Numbered from the stretch's first letter, positions 28,581 through 38,545 are shown. The stretch is 64,000 nt of DNA from Aquiflexum lacus (GCF_015476655.1 NZ_JABFHF010000006.1:155622-219621); one strand, 5' to 3'. Notes: generated by a model not told the origin, from the letters alone. Program-made: numbers and translations.

Positions 28581-29675
28581 TTGATTAACCTTACCATTGT
28601 CGCAGGCGCCCGCCCAAACTTTATGAAAATTGCTCCTATTCTGAAAGCCATTCAAAACAAGAAAGAGAATGGGACTGCAATATACTTCAGACTGGTTCAT
28701 ACTGGTCAGCACTATGACAAGAAAATGTCGGGTGATTTTTTTGAGCAATTGAATATTCCTGAACCTGATATTAACCTAGAAGCTGGGGGAGGAAGTCAGG
28801 CCGAACAAACAGCAGCCATCATGGTGGCTTTTGAAAAAGAATTGATAGCCAACAGGCCTGATTTAGTTATTGTGGTGGGAGATGTAACTTCGACATTGGC
28901 CTGTTCTATTGCAGCCAAGAAATTGGTCATAGATGTGGCACATGTGGAAGGGGGTATCCGTTCCGGAGATATGAGTATGCCGGAAGAAGTGAATAGGATT
29001 GTAACAGATAGTATCACAAACCATTTTTTTACTACCTCGGAAGTCGCCAACCAACACCTAAAGTTTATAGGAGTGGCCGAGAATAGAATTCATTTCGTAG
29101 GGAATACCATGATTGACACGCTGCTTTCCAATCAAGATAGATTTATAAGTCCAATAGGAGAGATGTTCGATGATCTTGAACCAAAGAATTATTTTGTAAT
29201 CACAATGCACAGGCCTGCAAATGTAGATGGGGAGCAACAGCTTAAAGCCTTGATAGATGCCATCATGATAGGGACTGGTAATTTTCCCGTGATATTTCCG
29301 GTTCATCCCAGAACTGCTAAAAATCTGGAAAAGATTGGTGTCAAGCATCCAAGATTGAGAATAGTGGAACCCTTGTCCTACCTGGAATTCAACTACTTGG
29401 TAAATAACGCAATGGGGGTTATCACCGACTCCGGTGGAATTACTGAGGAGGCTTCCGTGATGAATGTTCCTTGTATTACCATGAGAAATAATACCGAGCG
29501 CCCCGAAACAGTTACCCTTGGTACAAATGAATTGATCGGAACCGATCCTGCAAATCTAAAAGCGCCATTGGAAAAACTGCTTAATGGTGATTGGAAATCT
29601 TACAAGGGAATACCCTTATGGGATGGAAAAGCAGCTGAAAGAATTGTGGATAAAATAATTGAAATTTACAGTTGA
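28581..29675 (+). CDS. wecB: UDP-N-acetylglucosamine 2-epimerase (non-hydrolysing)
   Basis: A 364-residue enzyme converting UDP-GlcNAc to UDP-ManNAc. The TTG start at 28581 is required, because the motif NLTIVAGARPNFMKIAPIL begins right after it. VHTGQHYDKKMSGDFFEQL, HVEGGIRSGDMSMPEEVNR and ITDSGGITEEASVM are all present, with the catalytic His and Glu residues. It starts 3 bases after the Wzi stop. Its product could be oxidised by the 12077-13387 dehydrogenase or used directly. Confidence 0.92.
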   Translation: MINLTIVAGARPNFMKIAPILKAIQNKKENGTAIYFRLVHTGQHYDKKMSGDFFEQLNIPEPDINLEAGGGSQAEQTAAIMVAFEKELIANRPDLVIVVGDVTSTLACSIAAKKLVIDVAHVEGGIRSGDMSMPEEVNRIVTDSITNHFFTTSEVANQHLKFIGVAENRIHFVGNTMIDTLLSNQDRFISPIGEMFDDLEPKNYFVITMHRPANVDGEQQLKALIDAIMIGTGNFPVIFPVHPRTAKNLEKIGVKHPRLRIVEPLSYLEFNYLVNNAMGVITDSGGITEEASVMNVPCITMRNNTERPETVTLGTNELIGTDPANLKAPLEKLLNGDWKSYKGIPLWDGKAAERIVDKIIEIYS

Positions 29676-29865
29676 TTTTTGGATTCAATTCTAAAAATTT
29701 ACTTTATAAAATATTGTTATGTCAGCAAATATTAAATTTCATATCGATTTTAGGAATAATACGCTACGTCAAACAAATTTCAAGTAATTTCCAAATATCC
29801 ATCAATATCTATTTGACCAGAATTTGAGGAATAAATAATTTAAACGCATCATATAAATTAAACCC

Positions 29866-30744
29866 ATGAAAGGAATCATCCTAGCCGGCGGCTCCGGAAC
29901 TAGACTTTATCCCATCACCAAAGGTACCTCAAAACAGCTTTTGGCGATTTATGATAAACCCATGATATATTATCCATTGTCCGTATTGATGTTGGCAGGG
30001 ATTCGGGAGATTTTGATCATCAGTACCCCACATGATCTACCAAATTTTGAAAAGCTTTTTGGGGATGGGTCTGATTTGGGTTTGCAGATTTCCTATGCGG
30101 AACAACCAAGCCCTGATGGATTGGCCCAAGCCTTTATTATTGGAGAGGAATTTATTGGGGGTGATTCGGTTTGTCTTGTCTTGGGAGATAATATTTTCTA
30201 TGGTCACGGATTTACCAAACTACTGCAAAAGTCTGTTGACTCGGTGGAAAGTGATGGAAATGCCAGTGTTTTTGGATATTACGTTCAGGATCCCCAAAGG
30301 TATGGGGTAGTGGAATTTGATGATTCAGGAACGGTCAAAAGTATTGAGGAAAAGCCAAATGATCCCAAAAGCAATTATGCGGTAATTGGATTGTATTTTT
30401 ACCCTAATTCGGTTGTGGATATTGCAAAAAAAATCAAACCCAGCAAAAGAGGCGAACTTGAAATCACAACAGTCAATCAAGAATATCTAAATCTAGGTAG
30501 ACTAAAAGTAGAACTGATGGGAAGGGGATATGCATGGTTGGATACAGGTACACATGAGTCCATGTTGGAGGCTTCCAATTTTATCCAAACCATTGAAAAA
30601 AGACAAGGGCTAAAGGTCGCTTGCTTGGAAGAAATAGCTTATGACATGGGATATATCAATAGTGATCAACTTTTGGAATTGGCTAATCAGCTTCGAAAAA
30701 ATGATTATGGGGAGTATTTATTGAAGAAAATCAAATCAAGGTAA
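29866..30744 (+). CDS. rfbA: Glucose-1-phosphate thymidylyltransferase
   Basis: A 292-residue nucleotidyltransferase making dTDP-glucose. [25 protein letters not shown] is the nucleotide loop; [24 protein letters not shown] and [16 protein letters not shown] are the RmlA signatures. The length matches RmlA. It is preceded by a 190-base gap and followed by 370 noncoding bases, so it may be transcribed alone. No rmlB, rmlC or rmlD was found in the window, so the rest of the pathway must be elsewhere. Confidence 0.94.
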   Translation: MKGIILAGGSGTRLYPITKGTSKQLLAIYDKPMIYYPLSVLMLAGIREILIISTPHDLPNFEKLFGDGSDLGLQISYAEQPSPDGLAQAFIIGEEFIGGDSVCLVLGDNIFYGHGFTKLLQKSVDSVESDGNASVFGYYVQDPQRYGVVEFDDSGTVKSIEEKPNDPKSNYAVIGLYFYPNSVVDIAKKIKPSKRGELEITTVNQEYLNLGRLKVELMGRGYAWLDTGTHESMLEASNFIQTIEKRQGLKVACLEEIAYDMGYINSDQLLELANQLRKNDYGEYLLKKIKSR

Positions 30745-30896
30745 GGGGAAATTCAGGAAAATCTATGATATCAGTATCCAGACAGGACAGAAGACCGAAG
30801 TACCGGATATTTCAGGCTCCTGTAATGAATTATATCGAATTACCATTTACCTTGTATAATTGGGCACACCCATGTAATAGAAAGAGGCTAACATCA

Positions 30897-30917
30897 GTCA
30901 TCCGTCATCGGTCATCC
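30897..30917. repeat. Three tandem GTCATC(C/G) heptamers
   Basis: Units at 30897-30903, 30904-30910 and 30911-30917 read GTCATCC, GTCATCG, GTCATCC. Role unknown; it may be a simple slipped-strand repeat. Confidence 0.7.
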
Positions 30918-31065
30918 AACAAATAATTCTTAATGGTAGAAAGGTGATTGACCAGAAATTTTCCAAAAAAACGAAATATATAGTTCATTTTTCAATGAAT
31001 TTCGTAATACACAAAATGAACTTCAGATTATTATAAATTAATAACATCACTTTAATTCATGAAAT

Positions 31066-31097
31066 TTTGATAAAAGAATAGCTTATCGCTAACTTTG
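31066..31097 (+). promoter_or_regulatory. Bacteroidota-type promoter for the WecA-like gene
   Basis: TTTG at 31066-31069 and TAACTTTG at 31090-31097 (TAnnTTTG) are 20 bases apart, placing the start of transcription near 31103, just ahead of the ATG at 31115. The leader would be very short. Confidence 0.6.
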
Positions 31098-31114
31098 TCA
31101 CAAAATTAATTTTT

Positions 31115-32269
31115 ATGGTCATTTTTCTTGCAGTAAGCACCGCTTTCCTCATAGGTTTTCTCCTTACACCTATCGTCATACTTGTCTTAAAAAAAATGGA
31201 GTTGATGGATTCACCTGGTGGAAGAAAAATCCATAGTGGTTACATTCCTTCCATGGGAGGGATCGCTTTTGTGATTGCTACATTTATTGCTGTTCTTTCT
31301 TGGTTGGATGCCCAATATATCATGGAGATCAGGTTTCTGTTGGCAGCATTTGGTTTGATGTTTTTTGTTGGTCTCCGGGATGATATGGTCAATATGAGTG
31401 CCATTCAAAAACTTGCCGGTCAATTTATCTCAGCTTATTTGGTGGTCGTGATGGCAGATATCCGTTTTACCAGTCTCTATGGTTTCATGGGGATTTATGA
31501 CCTTCCCCTTTGGATTAGCTATGGCTTATCTTTCTTCACCATTCTTGTTTTGACCAACTCCTTTAATTTGATCGATGGACTGGATGGCTTGGCAGGCTCA
31601 ATCAGCTTGGTGACATTCTTGTTTTTGGGATGGTGGTTCTTTGAAGCGGAATTGATGAGTTATGCCATTTTTTCGCTTATCCTTGTGGGAGCTGTTTTAT
31701 CATTTTTGGTTTACAATTGGCATCCCGCCAAAATCTTTATGGGAGACACCGGTTCCCTGAGTTTAGGATTTGCACTATCTGTACTTACTGTTTTATTTAT
31801 AGATAAAAACGGGACAATGGCTTCTTTTGAAGGGTGGAAATTCAATGCGCCCATTGCTTCAGGAGTGGCTTTACTGATCATTCCCATTTATGATACTTCC
31901 AGGATTTTTATCAAAAGAACTTTAAAAGGCAAGTCTCCCATGGCTCCGGATAAAAGCCATGTTCATCATTTTCTGTTAAGAATGGGATTGAGACATGATC
32001 AGGTTACACTTTCGTTGGTGTTTATTAAATGTGCATTTATAGGATTGATTTTTCTAGGGTCAAGTTTGAGTGACTATATCTTGTTGCCAATAGTAGTATT
32101 GGGTGCAATTACACTTGGCCTGAGATTAGATACCATGACCTTGAAAAGGGTGAAAAAAATTAATAAAAATGAGCCACCTATACTGTCCAAAAGAGGTAAG
32201 AAAAAATCAGGTTCCAAGCCGGATATTCAGGGAAGTGTTTTGGAAAAGGTAAACATCAGTGACAATTAA
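31115..32269 (+). CDS. Undecaprenyl-phosphate GlcNAc-1-phosphate transferase family (WecA/TagO-like)
   Basis: A 384-residue polytopic protein with about 11 membrane helices. The MraY/WecA family marks are all present: RKIHSGYIPSMGGIA, the GLRDDM acidic pair near residue 90, NSFNLIDGLDGLAG, IFMGDTGSLSLGF and DKSHVHHFLLRMG (the cytoplasmic His-rich loop). A basic tail of about 40 residues follows the last helix. It loads GlcNAc-1-P or a related sugar on undecaprenyl phosphate and so primes a glycan. Own promoter upstream and terminator downstream make it a single-gene unit. Confidence 0.92.
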   Translation: MVIFLAVSTAFLIGFLLTPIVILVLKKMELMDSPGGRKIHSGYIPSMGGIAFVIATFIAVLSWLDAQYIMEIRFLLAAFGLMFFVGLRDDMVNMSAIQKLAGQFISAYLVVVMADIRFTSLYGFMGIYDLPLWISYGLSFFTILVLTNSFNLIDGLDGLAGSISLVTFLFLGWWFFEAELMSYAIFSLILVGAVLSFLVYNWHPAKIFMGDTGSLSLGFALSVLTVLFIDKNGTMASFEGWKFNAPIASGVALLIIPIYDTSRIFIKRTLKGKSPMAPDKSHVHHFLLRMGLRHDQVTLSLVFIKCAFIGLIFLGSSLSDYILLPIVVLGAITLGLRLDTMTLKRVKKINKNEPPILSKRGKKKSGSKPDIQGSVLEKVNISDN

Positions 32270-32293
32270 ACGGTTCCTTACAATAATGGAAGA

Positions 32294-32325
32294 TTTTTAA
32301 CTCCGGAAATCCCCGGAGTTTTTTT
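32294..32325 (+). terminator. Rho-independent terminator
   Basis: Stem AACTCCGG (32299-32306) with CCGGAGTT (32313-32320), 6-base loop, and a run of seven T from 32319. It lies 30 bases after the WecA-like stop. Confidence 0.88.
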
Positions 32326-32420
32326 ATGTTTTTATTTCTTCAATCTTTTCTTATAAAGTGCATCACATTTTTTTTCTTTAAACTTTAGCATAGTTTTGTT
32401 TGGAAGTCAAAGCAATTAAA

Positions 32421-33551
32421 ATGGCAAAATTTATACCTCTTTCAACTCCTGTTTTCGATGGGGAAGAAAAAGAAAATATCCTGAATGCAATCAACGCAGG
32501 GAAATTGGCAACAAGTGGGGAGTTTATAGAGGGCTTTGAAGAAGCCATTCAACAACGTCATCAAGGAATTCATGCGGCTGTTATGAATTCCGGTACATCT
32601 GCTATTCATTTAGCCTTAAAATTATTGGGTGTGGGAAAGGGGGATGAGGTCCTTTGCCAATCCCTGACATTTTGTGCGACGGCGAATCCTATCGCTTATT
32701 TAGGAGCTTCCCCGGTTTTTGTGGACAGTGAAACAGAAACTTGGAATATTTGTCCTGAAACTTTGTCAAATGCCATAAATGATAGAATTTCTAGAGGGAA
32801 AAAACCTAAAGCAATTATTGCGGTAGATCTCTTTGGTATGCCAGCCAAATATGATGTGTTAAACCAAATTTCGAAAACTTATACTATCCCCTTGATCGAA
32901 GACTCCGCTGAGGCCATGGGCTCCTCCTTAAAAGGCAAACTATGTGGCACATTTGGAGAATTCGGAATTTTTTCATTCAATGGAAACAAGATAATCACAA
33001 CCGGTGGTGGCGGTGCATTACTCTCCTCAAATCAAGAAAGGATTGAAAAGGCAAAATATTTGTCCGTTCAGGCACGTGAAAATTATAAATACTATGTCCA
33101 CAAAGAAGTTGGATTTAACTATCGCATGAACAACATGTCTGCGGCTATTGGTTTGGCACAAATCGGGAAGTTGGATTATAAAATTGAAAGAAGAAGGACA
33201 GTTTATCAAAATTACGTTGACCTTCTAAAAAATATCGATGGGATTACCTTTTTGGACGAACCAAATGGTTTTTATTCAAATAGGTGGTTATCGGCAATCC
33301 TGATTGACAAAATCAAGACGGGGTTTTCAAATGAAGAATTAAGGCTAGCCCTGCTTGACCAAAACATTGAATCCAGGTACCTATGGAAACCGCTCCATAC
33401 TCAGCCTTCATTCAAAGAAAGCTTATTTTACAGTAATGGCGTGTCGGAGGATCTATTTGATAAAGGGCTGTGCTTACCAAGCAGCGAAGACCTGATAATT
33501 TCGGATCAGGAAAGGATTGTAAAAGTAATTATCGGTTTACGGAACAAATAA
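32421..33551 (+). CDS. DegT/DnrJ/EryC1/StrS aminotransferase (PglE-like)
   Basis: The ATG at 32421 is chosen: TAGTTTTG at 32391-32398 fits a -7 box, so the in-frame TTG at 32400 would lie ahead of the transcript. The 376-residue PLP enzyme has [26 protein letters not shown], and [15 protein letters not shown] with Lys190 as the PLP lysine. PglE/LegC-type enzymes aminate the 4-keto group of UDP-4-keto-6-deoxy-GlcNAc. The next genes (priming transferase, acetyltransferase, PglF-like dehydratase) complete a bacillosamine-type pathway. Confidence 0.9.
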   Translation: MAKFIPLSTPVFDGEEKENILNAINAGKLATSGEFIEGFEEAIQQRHQGIHAAVMNSGTSAIHLALKLLGVGKGDEVLCQSLTFCATANPIAYLGASPVFVDSETETWNICPETLSNAINDRISRGKKPKAIIAVDLFGMPAKYDVLNQISKTYTIPLIEDSAEAMGSSLKGKLCGTFGEFGIFSFNGNKIITTGGGGALLSSNQERIEKAKYLSVQARENYKYYVHKEVGFNYRMNNMSAAIGLAQIGKLDYKIERRRTVYQNYVDLLKNIDGITFLDEPNGFYSNRWLSAILIDKIKTGFSNEELRLALLDQNIESRYLWKPLHTQPSFKESLFYSNGVSEDLFDKGLCLPSSEDLIISDQERIVKVIIGLRNK

Positions 33552-33559
33552 AAGCTACC

Positions 33560-34174
33560 ATGTATATTCCGTTTGGCAAAAGGTTGATGGATTTGATTTT
33601 AGCTTTGGTCTTAATAGTCTTGACCAGTCCGTTTTTTATGATTGTGGCTTTGGTTTTATTTTTCTCCAATAATGGAAAACCCTTTTTCTATCAGTTTAGG
33701 CCAGGATTGAATGGGGAGATTTTCAAGTTAATTAAATTCAAAACCATGAACGATGTTTTTGATGACCAAGGCAATTTGTTGGAGGATGAGAAAAGGTTGA
33801 CAAATTTTGGTAAAATAATACGAAAAGCATCCTTAGATGAAATTCCTCAATTATGGAATGTTCTAATTGGAGAAATGAGTTTAGTAGGTCCCAGGCCCTT
33901 GTTGGAGGAATATTTGGCTCTATATTCCTACAAGCAAGCAAGAAGGCACGAAGTAAGACCTGGAATTACGGGTTGGGCGCAGGTGAATGGCAGAAATGAC
34001 GTAGATTGGAAAAAAAGATTTGAAATGGATGTTTGGTATGTTGACAATATTTCTTTTAAGTTGGATTTGAAAATCATGTTGTTGACTGTTCAAAAGATAT
34101 TCCAGCGGGAAGGAGTCAATTTTCAGGGCCACGTAACCATGCCGAAGTTTAAAGGCAACGAATCCGAAATCTGA
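33560..34174 (+). CDS. Priming sugar-phosphate transferase (PglC-like)
   Basis: The ATG at 33560, 9 bases after the aminotransferase stop, is chosen over upstream in-frame starts that overlap that gene. The 204-residue protein has the PglC form: [24 protein letters not shown] re-entrant helix, FKTMND, the [25 protein letters not shown] active site with the Asp-Glu pair, and [15 protein letters not shown]. PglC moves diNAc-bacillosamine-1-phosphate to undecaprenyl phosphate. Its place between PglE- and PglD-like genes makes that substrate likely. Confidence 0.9.
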   Translation: MYIPFGKRLMDLILALVLIVLTSPFFMIVALVLFFSNNGKPFFYQFRPGLNGEIFKLIKFKTMNDVFDDQGNLLEDEKRLTNFGKIIRKASLDEIPQLWNVLIGEMSLVGPRPLLEEYLALYSYKQARRHEVRPGITGWAQVNGRNDVDWKKRFEMDVWYVDNISFKLDLKIMLLTVQKIFQREGVNFQGHVTMPKFKGNESEI

Positions 34175-34198
34175 GGTTATCTATTATAAATTCATCTT

Positions 34199-34801
34199 AT
34201 GAAAAAAAAAGATCTGCATATTATAGGCGCATCTGGACATGCCAAAGCTGTTATTGACTTGTTGGAAGACAAATCAATGATTGCTGCTGTATATGATGAT
34301 AATCCCAAAATCGGAGAAATCCTGGGAATAAGGGTGCAAAGTCCAGGAAGTAAAATTATTAACGCAATTGGCAAAGTACACATTGCCATAGGAGATAATA
34401 AGATCAGAAGGAAAATTGTAGAATCATTAACTTCCGAAACAAAATATCAAACCATAGTCCATCAGTCAGCCCTTGTTTCAACTTTAGCAAAAATGGGTGA
34501 TGGGACTGTTGTCATGGAAGGTGCCATCATCAAGGTGGATTCTGAGATCGGTAATCATGTAATTATAAACACCGGGGCTTCCATAGACCATGATTGCCGA
34601 ATTGATGATTTTGTTCATATTGGTCCAGGATCGACGCTTTGTGGCAATATCAAAGTGGGAGAGGGGACGCTTGTTGGAGCTGGAACGGTAGTCGTTCCGG
34701 GAGTTTCTATAGGCAGTTGGTGTGTGATTGGAGCAGGTAGTGTCGTTCATCAAGATGTACCTGACGGAGCTAAATGGATAGGCAATCGTTTATATATTTA
34801 A
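34199..34801 (+). CDS. NeuD/PglD-family sugar O/N-acetyltransferase
   Basis: A 200-residue acyltransferase. Residues 1-75 are a small Rossmann-like UDP-sugar domain (LHIIGASGHAKAVIDLL); residues 80-200 form a left-handed beta helix of hexapeptide repeats (for example HVIINTGASIDHDCRIDDFVHIGPG), with the catalytic His in SIDHDC. PglD acetylates the 4-amino group of UDP-4-amino-4,6-dideoxy-GlcNAc with acetyl-CoA. The neighbours PglE-, PglC- and PglF-like support this reaction. Confidence 0.9.
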   Translation: MKKKDLHIIGASGHAKAVIDLLEDKSMIAAVYDDNPKIGEILGIRVQSPGSKIINAIGKVHIAIGDNKIRRKIVESLTSETKYQTIVHQSALVSTLAKMGDGTVVMEGAIIKVDSEIGNHVIINTGASIDHDCRIDDFVHIGPGSTLCGNIKVGEGTLVGAGTVVVPGVSIGSWCVIGAGSVVHQDVPDGAKWIGNRLYI

Positions 34802-35021
34802 CTTCTATTTTTTTCTTGAATTAATTCAAAAGACAAAATTTATGTAAACGAAATTTTGAAAGATTTACTTTTATTTGTAATATAAATAATCAAAAATGTT
34901 ACTTAAAAAATTTGCTTAAATTAGTTGTAATATTTATTAGTTTTTCTGAGAATCGATTCTATATTTGGTGAATTATCACCCGTTAAATATCATTATTTTA
35001 CTCCATTGATCTTATTCTACT

Positions 35022-36932
35022 ATGGATTTTTTAAAACAAATTAGAATACTTCCCAGATGGGTCATTGCTTCACTGGACGCTGTAGTTCTGTTCCAATCTG
35101 CATTTTTTGCTTATTTGGTCAGGTTCAATTTTGAATTGCAACTAGTTGAACAAAATAATGCTTTTTTAGGATCTTTAGTATTTATGGTACTTGGAGTAAT
35201 TGTAATGCTAATTACCCGTAGTTATCAAGGGATTGTTAGACATACTGGTTTCAGGGATAGTATCATCATTTTTAGGACGGTTATGTTTAATTTCTTATTG
35301 GTAGCATCTGTCAATTTTATTTATGACAAACTGATTTTTAAAAATTATTTGATACCTACCTCGGTATTGATTATTGCTGCGTTGACAGCACTATTTCTTC
35401 TGGTATTTTACAGGTTGCTTGTAAAAGAACTCTTTCTCTATCTCAAAAGTGGCTTTGTAAATAACAAAGTAAAAGTCGGGGTAATTTTTGGGGCGAGTGA
35501 AGCCGGAATCATAGCCAATGATGTGATCAAGAGAGATAGTAATTCAAATTTTGAGATTGCCGCTTTTCTTGATGACGATCCGAAAAAAGAAGGAAAAATC
35601 ATTGAAGGTAAAAAAATCCATAAAGGTCTTGAGAATTTAAAAAAACTGGTTGAAAGCCATGGTGTTTCTGAGTTGATCATTGCGGTTAGGGATTTGTCTG
35701 TCCAAAGGAAAAAAGAAATCATGGAGGCATGTTATCTTCATAAAATTCATGTCAGTATAGTTCCGCCTCTGAATCAATGGATCAACAGGGGTCTTAATTC
35801 TGAAGCTATCCGTGATTTGAAAATTGAAGACCTTTTGGGCAGGGAACAGATATCACTGGAAAATCCCAAGATAAAATCCGATTTAGAGGATAAGGTCGTC
35901 TTGGTGACAGGGGCAGCGGGTTCGATTGGCAGTGAATTGTGCCGGCAAATCATGTTTTATAATCCCAAGATGCTGGTATTATTAGATATGTCAGAATCTG
36001 CTCTTTATGAATTGGATCTTGATTTAAAGGATTCAGGTATGGCAACTTCCCATACTACCATCTTAGCTGATATTAGAGATAAGAACAGAATGAAGTCGAT
36101 TTTTAGTAAGATCAAGCCTGATATCGTCTTTCATGCGGCAGCTTACAAACATGTACCAATGATTGAAAATTATCCTGAGGAAGCCATTAAGAGTAATATC
36201 CTGGGTACAAAAATATTAGCAGATTTAGCGGTATTATACCATGTCGAAAAATTTGTTTTCGTGAGTACTGACAAGGCAGTAAATCCTACAAATGTCATGG
36301 GAGCTACCAAAAGAGCTGCTGAAATGTATGTACAGTCCTTGAATACCTATCTTGAGCATCACCATAAGCGTTCATATACTAGATTTATTACTACAAGATT
36401 TGGGAATGTCCTTGGCTCCAATGGTTCAGTTGTCCCTTTATTCAAAAAACAAATTCAAAAAGGTGGACCTATAACTGTGACACATCCTGATGTGACCAGA
36501 TACTTTATGACAATTCCTGAAGCAAGTCAGTTGGTGATTGAGGCAGGTATAATGGGGAATGGCGGTGAAATTTTCGCTTTTGATATGGGCGAACCCTTAA
36601 AGATTTTAGACCTTGCTGTCAATATGATTCACTTAAGTGGCAAGAAAGTTGGAGAGGATATTTCTATAGTTTTTACCGGATTAAGAGATGGCGAAAAATT
36701 ATATGAGGAATTGCTCAATGATTCCGAAACCGTGAAAATTACCCATCATCCCAAAATCAAAATTGCCCAAGTATCAAGCGTGCATTATTACAAAATTGAT
36801 GGTCAGCTAGAGATTTTCTTTAATATGATTGGAAAAAGTTCTGAAAATGATCTTGTCTTTCATTTGAAATCAATCATCCCGGAATTCAAAAGCAGCGTAT
36901 CAAGATTTGAAGTATTAGATAGATTGAATTGA
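35022..36932 (+). CDS. Membrane-anchored UDP-GlcNAc 4,6-dehydratase (PglF/WbpM/CapD-like)
   Basis: A 636-residue protein with four N-terminal membrane helices (about residues 13-30, 45-62, 82-100, 108-128), a CoA-binding-like Rossmann part (about 150-260) and the catalytic SDR domain from residue 290 (VLVTGAAGSIGSELCRQI, FHAAAYKHVPMIE, STDKAVNPTNVMGATKR with Met in place of Tyr). It makes UDP-4-keto-6-deoxy-GlcNAc. TATATTTG at 34960-34967 may be a -7 box in the 220-base gap ahead, so it may be transcribed apart from the PglE-C-D genes that it serves. Confidence 0.92.
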   Translation: MDFLKQIRILPRWVIASLDAVVLFQSAFFAYLVRFNFELQLVEQNNAFLGSLVFMVLGVIVMLITRSYQGIVRHTGFRDSIIIFRTVMFNFLLVASVNFIYDKLIFKNYLIPTSVLIIAALTALFLLVFYRLLVKELFLYLKSGFVNNKVKVGVIFGASEAGIIANDVIKRDSNSNFEIAAFLDDDPKKEGKIIEGKKIHKGLENLKKLVESHGVSELIIAVRDLSVQRKKEIMEACYLHKIHVSIVPPLNQWINRGLNSEAIRDLKIEDLLGREQISLENPKIKSDLEDKVVLVTGAAGSIGSELCRQIMFYNPKMLVLLDMSESALYELDLDLKDSGMATSHTTILADIRDKNRMKSIFSKIKPDIVFHAAAYKHVPMIENYPEEAIKSNILGTKILADLAVLYHVEKFVFVSTDKAVNPTNVMGATKRAAEMYVQSLNTYLEHHHKRSYTRFITTRFGNVLGSNGSVVPLFKKQIQKGGPITVTHPDVTRYFMTIPEASQLVIEAGIMGNGGEIFAFDMGEPLKILDLAVNMIHLSGKKVGEDISIVFTGLRDGEKLYEELLNDSETVKITHHPKIKIAQVSSVHYYKIDGQLEIFFNMIGKSSENDLVFHLKSIIPEFKSSVSRFEVLDRLN

Positions 36933-36939
36933 TTTTTAA

Positions 36940-36995
36940 AGAACGCTGATTTACTAATCTGTATGCATCACCATAATCAGCTCAATCAGCGTTCT
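36940..36995. terminator. Long inverted repeat between convergent genes
   Basis: A perfect 12-bp pair AGAACGCTGATT (36940-36951) and AATCAGCGTTCT (36984-36995) with a 32-base loop lies between the ends of pglF and ald. There is no good T-run, so termination is only a guess. Confidence 0.45.
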
Positions 36996-37040
36996 ATCAA
37001 ATAATTTTGAACTAAATACTTTCTTTTGACTCTTTATAAA

Positions 37041-38156
37041 TTACACCAAATATTTTTCTACAGGAACATAAGACATATCAAATGCTTCTGCTACCGCTTT
37101 GTAAACAATATCTCCATTGATAACATTGAGACCGGGAATAAGGTCCGCATTGTCCTGTGCTGCCTTTTTCCAGCCCTTATCAGCCAATTGAATGGCATAA
37201 GGTAATGTGGCATTGGTAAGGGCTAAAGTGGAAGTGTATGGCACTGCACCGGGCATATTCGCTACACAATAATGGACCACGTCATCTATGATATAGGTTG
37301 GGTTTTCATGCGTAGTTGGTTTACATGTTTCGATGCATCCTCCTTGGTCAACTGCCACATCTACCAATACGGTTCCAGCTCTCATGTCCTTCAACATGTC
37401 TCTCGTAATCAAATGGGGTGCTTTTGCCCCTGGAATCAAGACAGCGCCTACAATAAGGTCGGCATCTTTGATCATTTTTCTTACATTATATTCATTCGAC
37501 ATCATGGTTTTGACATTGGCAGGCATTACATCTGCCAAATACCTCATCCTTGGAAGGGAGACATCCATGATGGTTACATCCGCGCCTAATCCAGCAGCCA
37601 TCCATGCTGCCTGAGTGCCTACAATACCACCTCCAAGAATCACAACTTTAGCAGGTAAGACGCCAGGTACTCCGCCCAATAAAATACCTCGGCCTTTCAA
37701 AGGCTTCTCCAAGTAATTCGCTCCTTTTTGAATAGCCATTCTACCTGCTACTTCTGACATAGGAACCAATAATGGTAGACTTCTGTCCAACTTTTCTACT
37801 GTTTCATAGGCCAAACAAACAGCCTTACTTTCAACCATAGCTTTGGTCAAAGGCTCGTAAGAAGCAAAGTGAAAATAGGTGAACAATAATTGTCCTTCTT
37901 TGATTAATTTATATTCGGGTTCAATAGGTTCCTTTACTTTGATGATCATTTCAGCTATGCTGTAGATATCTTCTATGGCGGGTAAAATAGCCGCCCCAGC
38001 TGCTGTATACTCGTCATCAGGAAAACCACTTCCCTCGCCAGCTGTATGCTGAACATATACCTGATGTCCTCTTTTGACTAGTTCTTTTGCACCGGCAGGG
38101 GTCATGGCCACCCTGTTTTCATTGTTTTTGATTTCCTTTGGAATACCTATTATCAT
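37041..38156 (-). CDS. ald: Alanine dehydrogenase
   Basis: A 371-residue NAD+-dependent enzyme that interconverts L-alanine and pyruvate plus ammonia. MIIGIPKEIKNNENRVAMTP is the family signature start; Lys near 74 (KVKEP), His near 95 (FHFASY) and the NAD loop VVILGGGIVGTQAAWMA are present, as is VDQGGCIETCKPTTH with its catalytic Asp. Length is exactly typical. It is convergent with pglF and divergent from the E1 gene, with 440 noncoding bases in between. No special regulation can be read. Confidence 0.95.
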   Translation of the reverse strand: MIIGIPKEIKNNENRVAMTPAGAKELVKRGHQVYVQHTAGEGSGFPDDEYTAAGAAILPAIEDIYSIAEMIIKVKEPIEPEYKLIKEGQLLFTYFHFASYEPLTKAMVESKAVCLAYETVEKLDRSLPLLVPMSEVAGRMAIQKGANYLEKPLKGRGILLGGVPGVLPAKVVILGGGIVGTQAAWMAAGLGADVTIMDVSLPRMRYLADVMPANVKTMMSNEYNVRKMIKDADLIVGAVLIPGAKAPHLITRDMLKDMRAGTVLVDVAVDQGGCIETCKPTTHENPTYIIDDVVHYCVANMPGAVPYTSTLALTNATLPYAIQLADKGWKKAAQDNADLIPGLNVINGDIVYKAVAEAFDMSYVPVEKYLV

Positions 38157-38189
38157 TTTGTTAAAATTTGGGTTTGTAAATCAAGAGCA

Positions 38190-38223
38190 CAAAGATAATA
38201 CGCGGACACTAATACAAGTCAAA
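38190..38223 (-). promoter_or_regulatory. Possible ald promoter
   Basis: On the minus strand, TATCTTTG (38197-38190, TAnnTTTG) lies 22 bases behind TTTG (38223-38220). The spacing is slightly long. Transcription would begin near 38184, 28 bases ahead of the ATG. Confidence 0.45.
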
Positions 38224-38514
38224 ATATGCTCACTTATTTTGAATGGAATAAGAAAATGAAATCTTTTCAAAATTTAATTTCTTAATAATTAATTTAAATG
38301 AATATAATTTTAAAAATGCTTTTCTTTTGATTTTTAATTTCGGTAATTCTAAAATTGTGAATATCGCAATCAGATTTGTTTGTATTTGGCTTTTTGCCAA
38401 CTTTTTTATTAAATTAATGATAATATTTAAAGAATAAAATTTTGTAAATAATATTTTTAATTCATTTTTTCAATAAAAAATTTTGTAAAAAATTAGAATT
38501 ATTCTGTTTGGTAG

Positions 38515-38545
38515 TTTGTAAAAATCCTAAATTTCTTTATTTTTG
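38515..38545 (+). promoter_or_regulatory. Bacteroidota-type promoter for the E1 dehydrogenase gene
   Basis: TTTG at 38515-38518 and TATTTTTG at 38538-38545 (TAnnTTTG) with a 19-base spacer, identical in layout to the promoter at 5802. The start of transcription would be near 38551, 46 bases ahead of the ATG. Confidence 0.6.

Larger units (their letters stand above)
30745..31114. other. 370-base gap with a heptamer repeat and a promoter
   Basis: No gene was seen. It holds three copies of a 7-base unit GTCATC(C/G) in tandem (30897-30917) and, near its end, a promoter for the WecA-like gene. No terminator hairpin behind rfbA was found. Confidence 0.5.
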
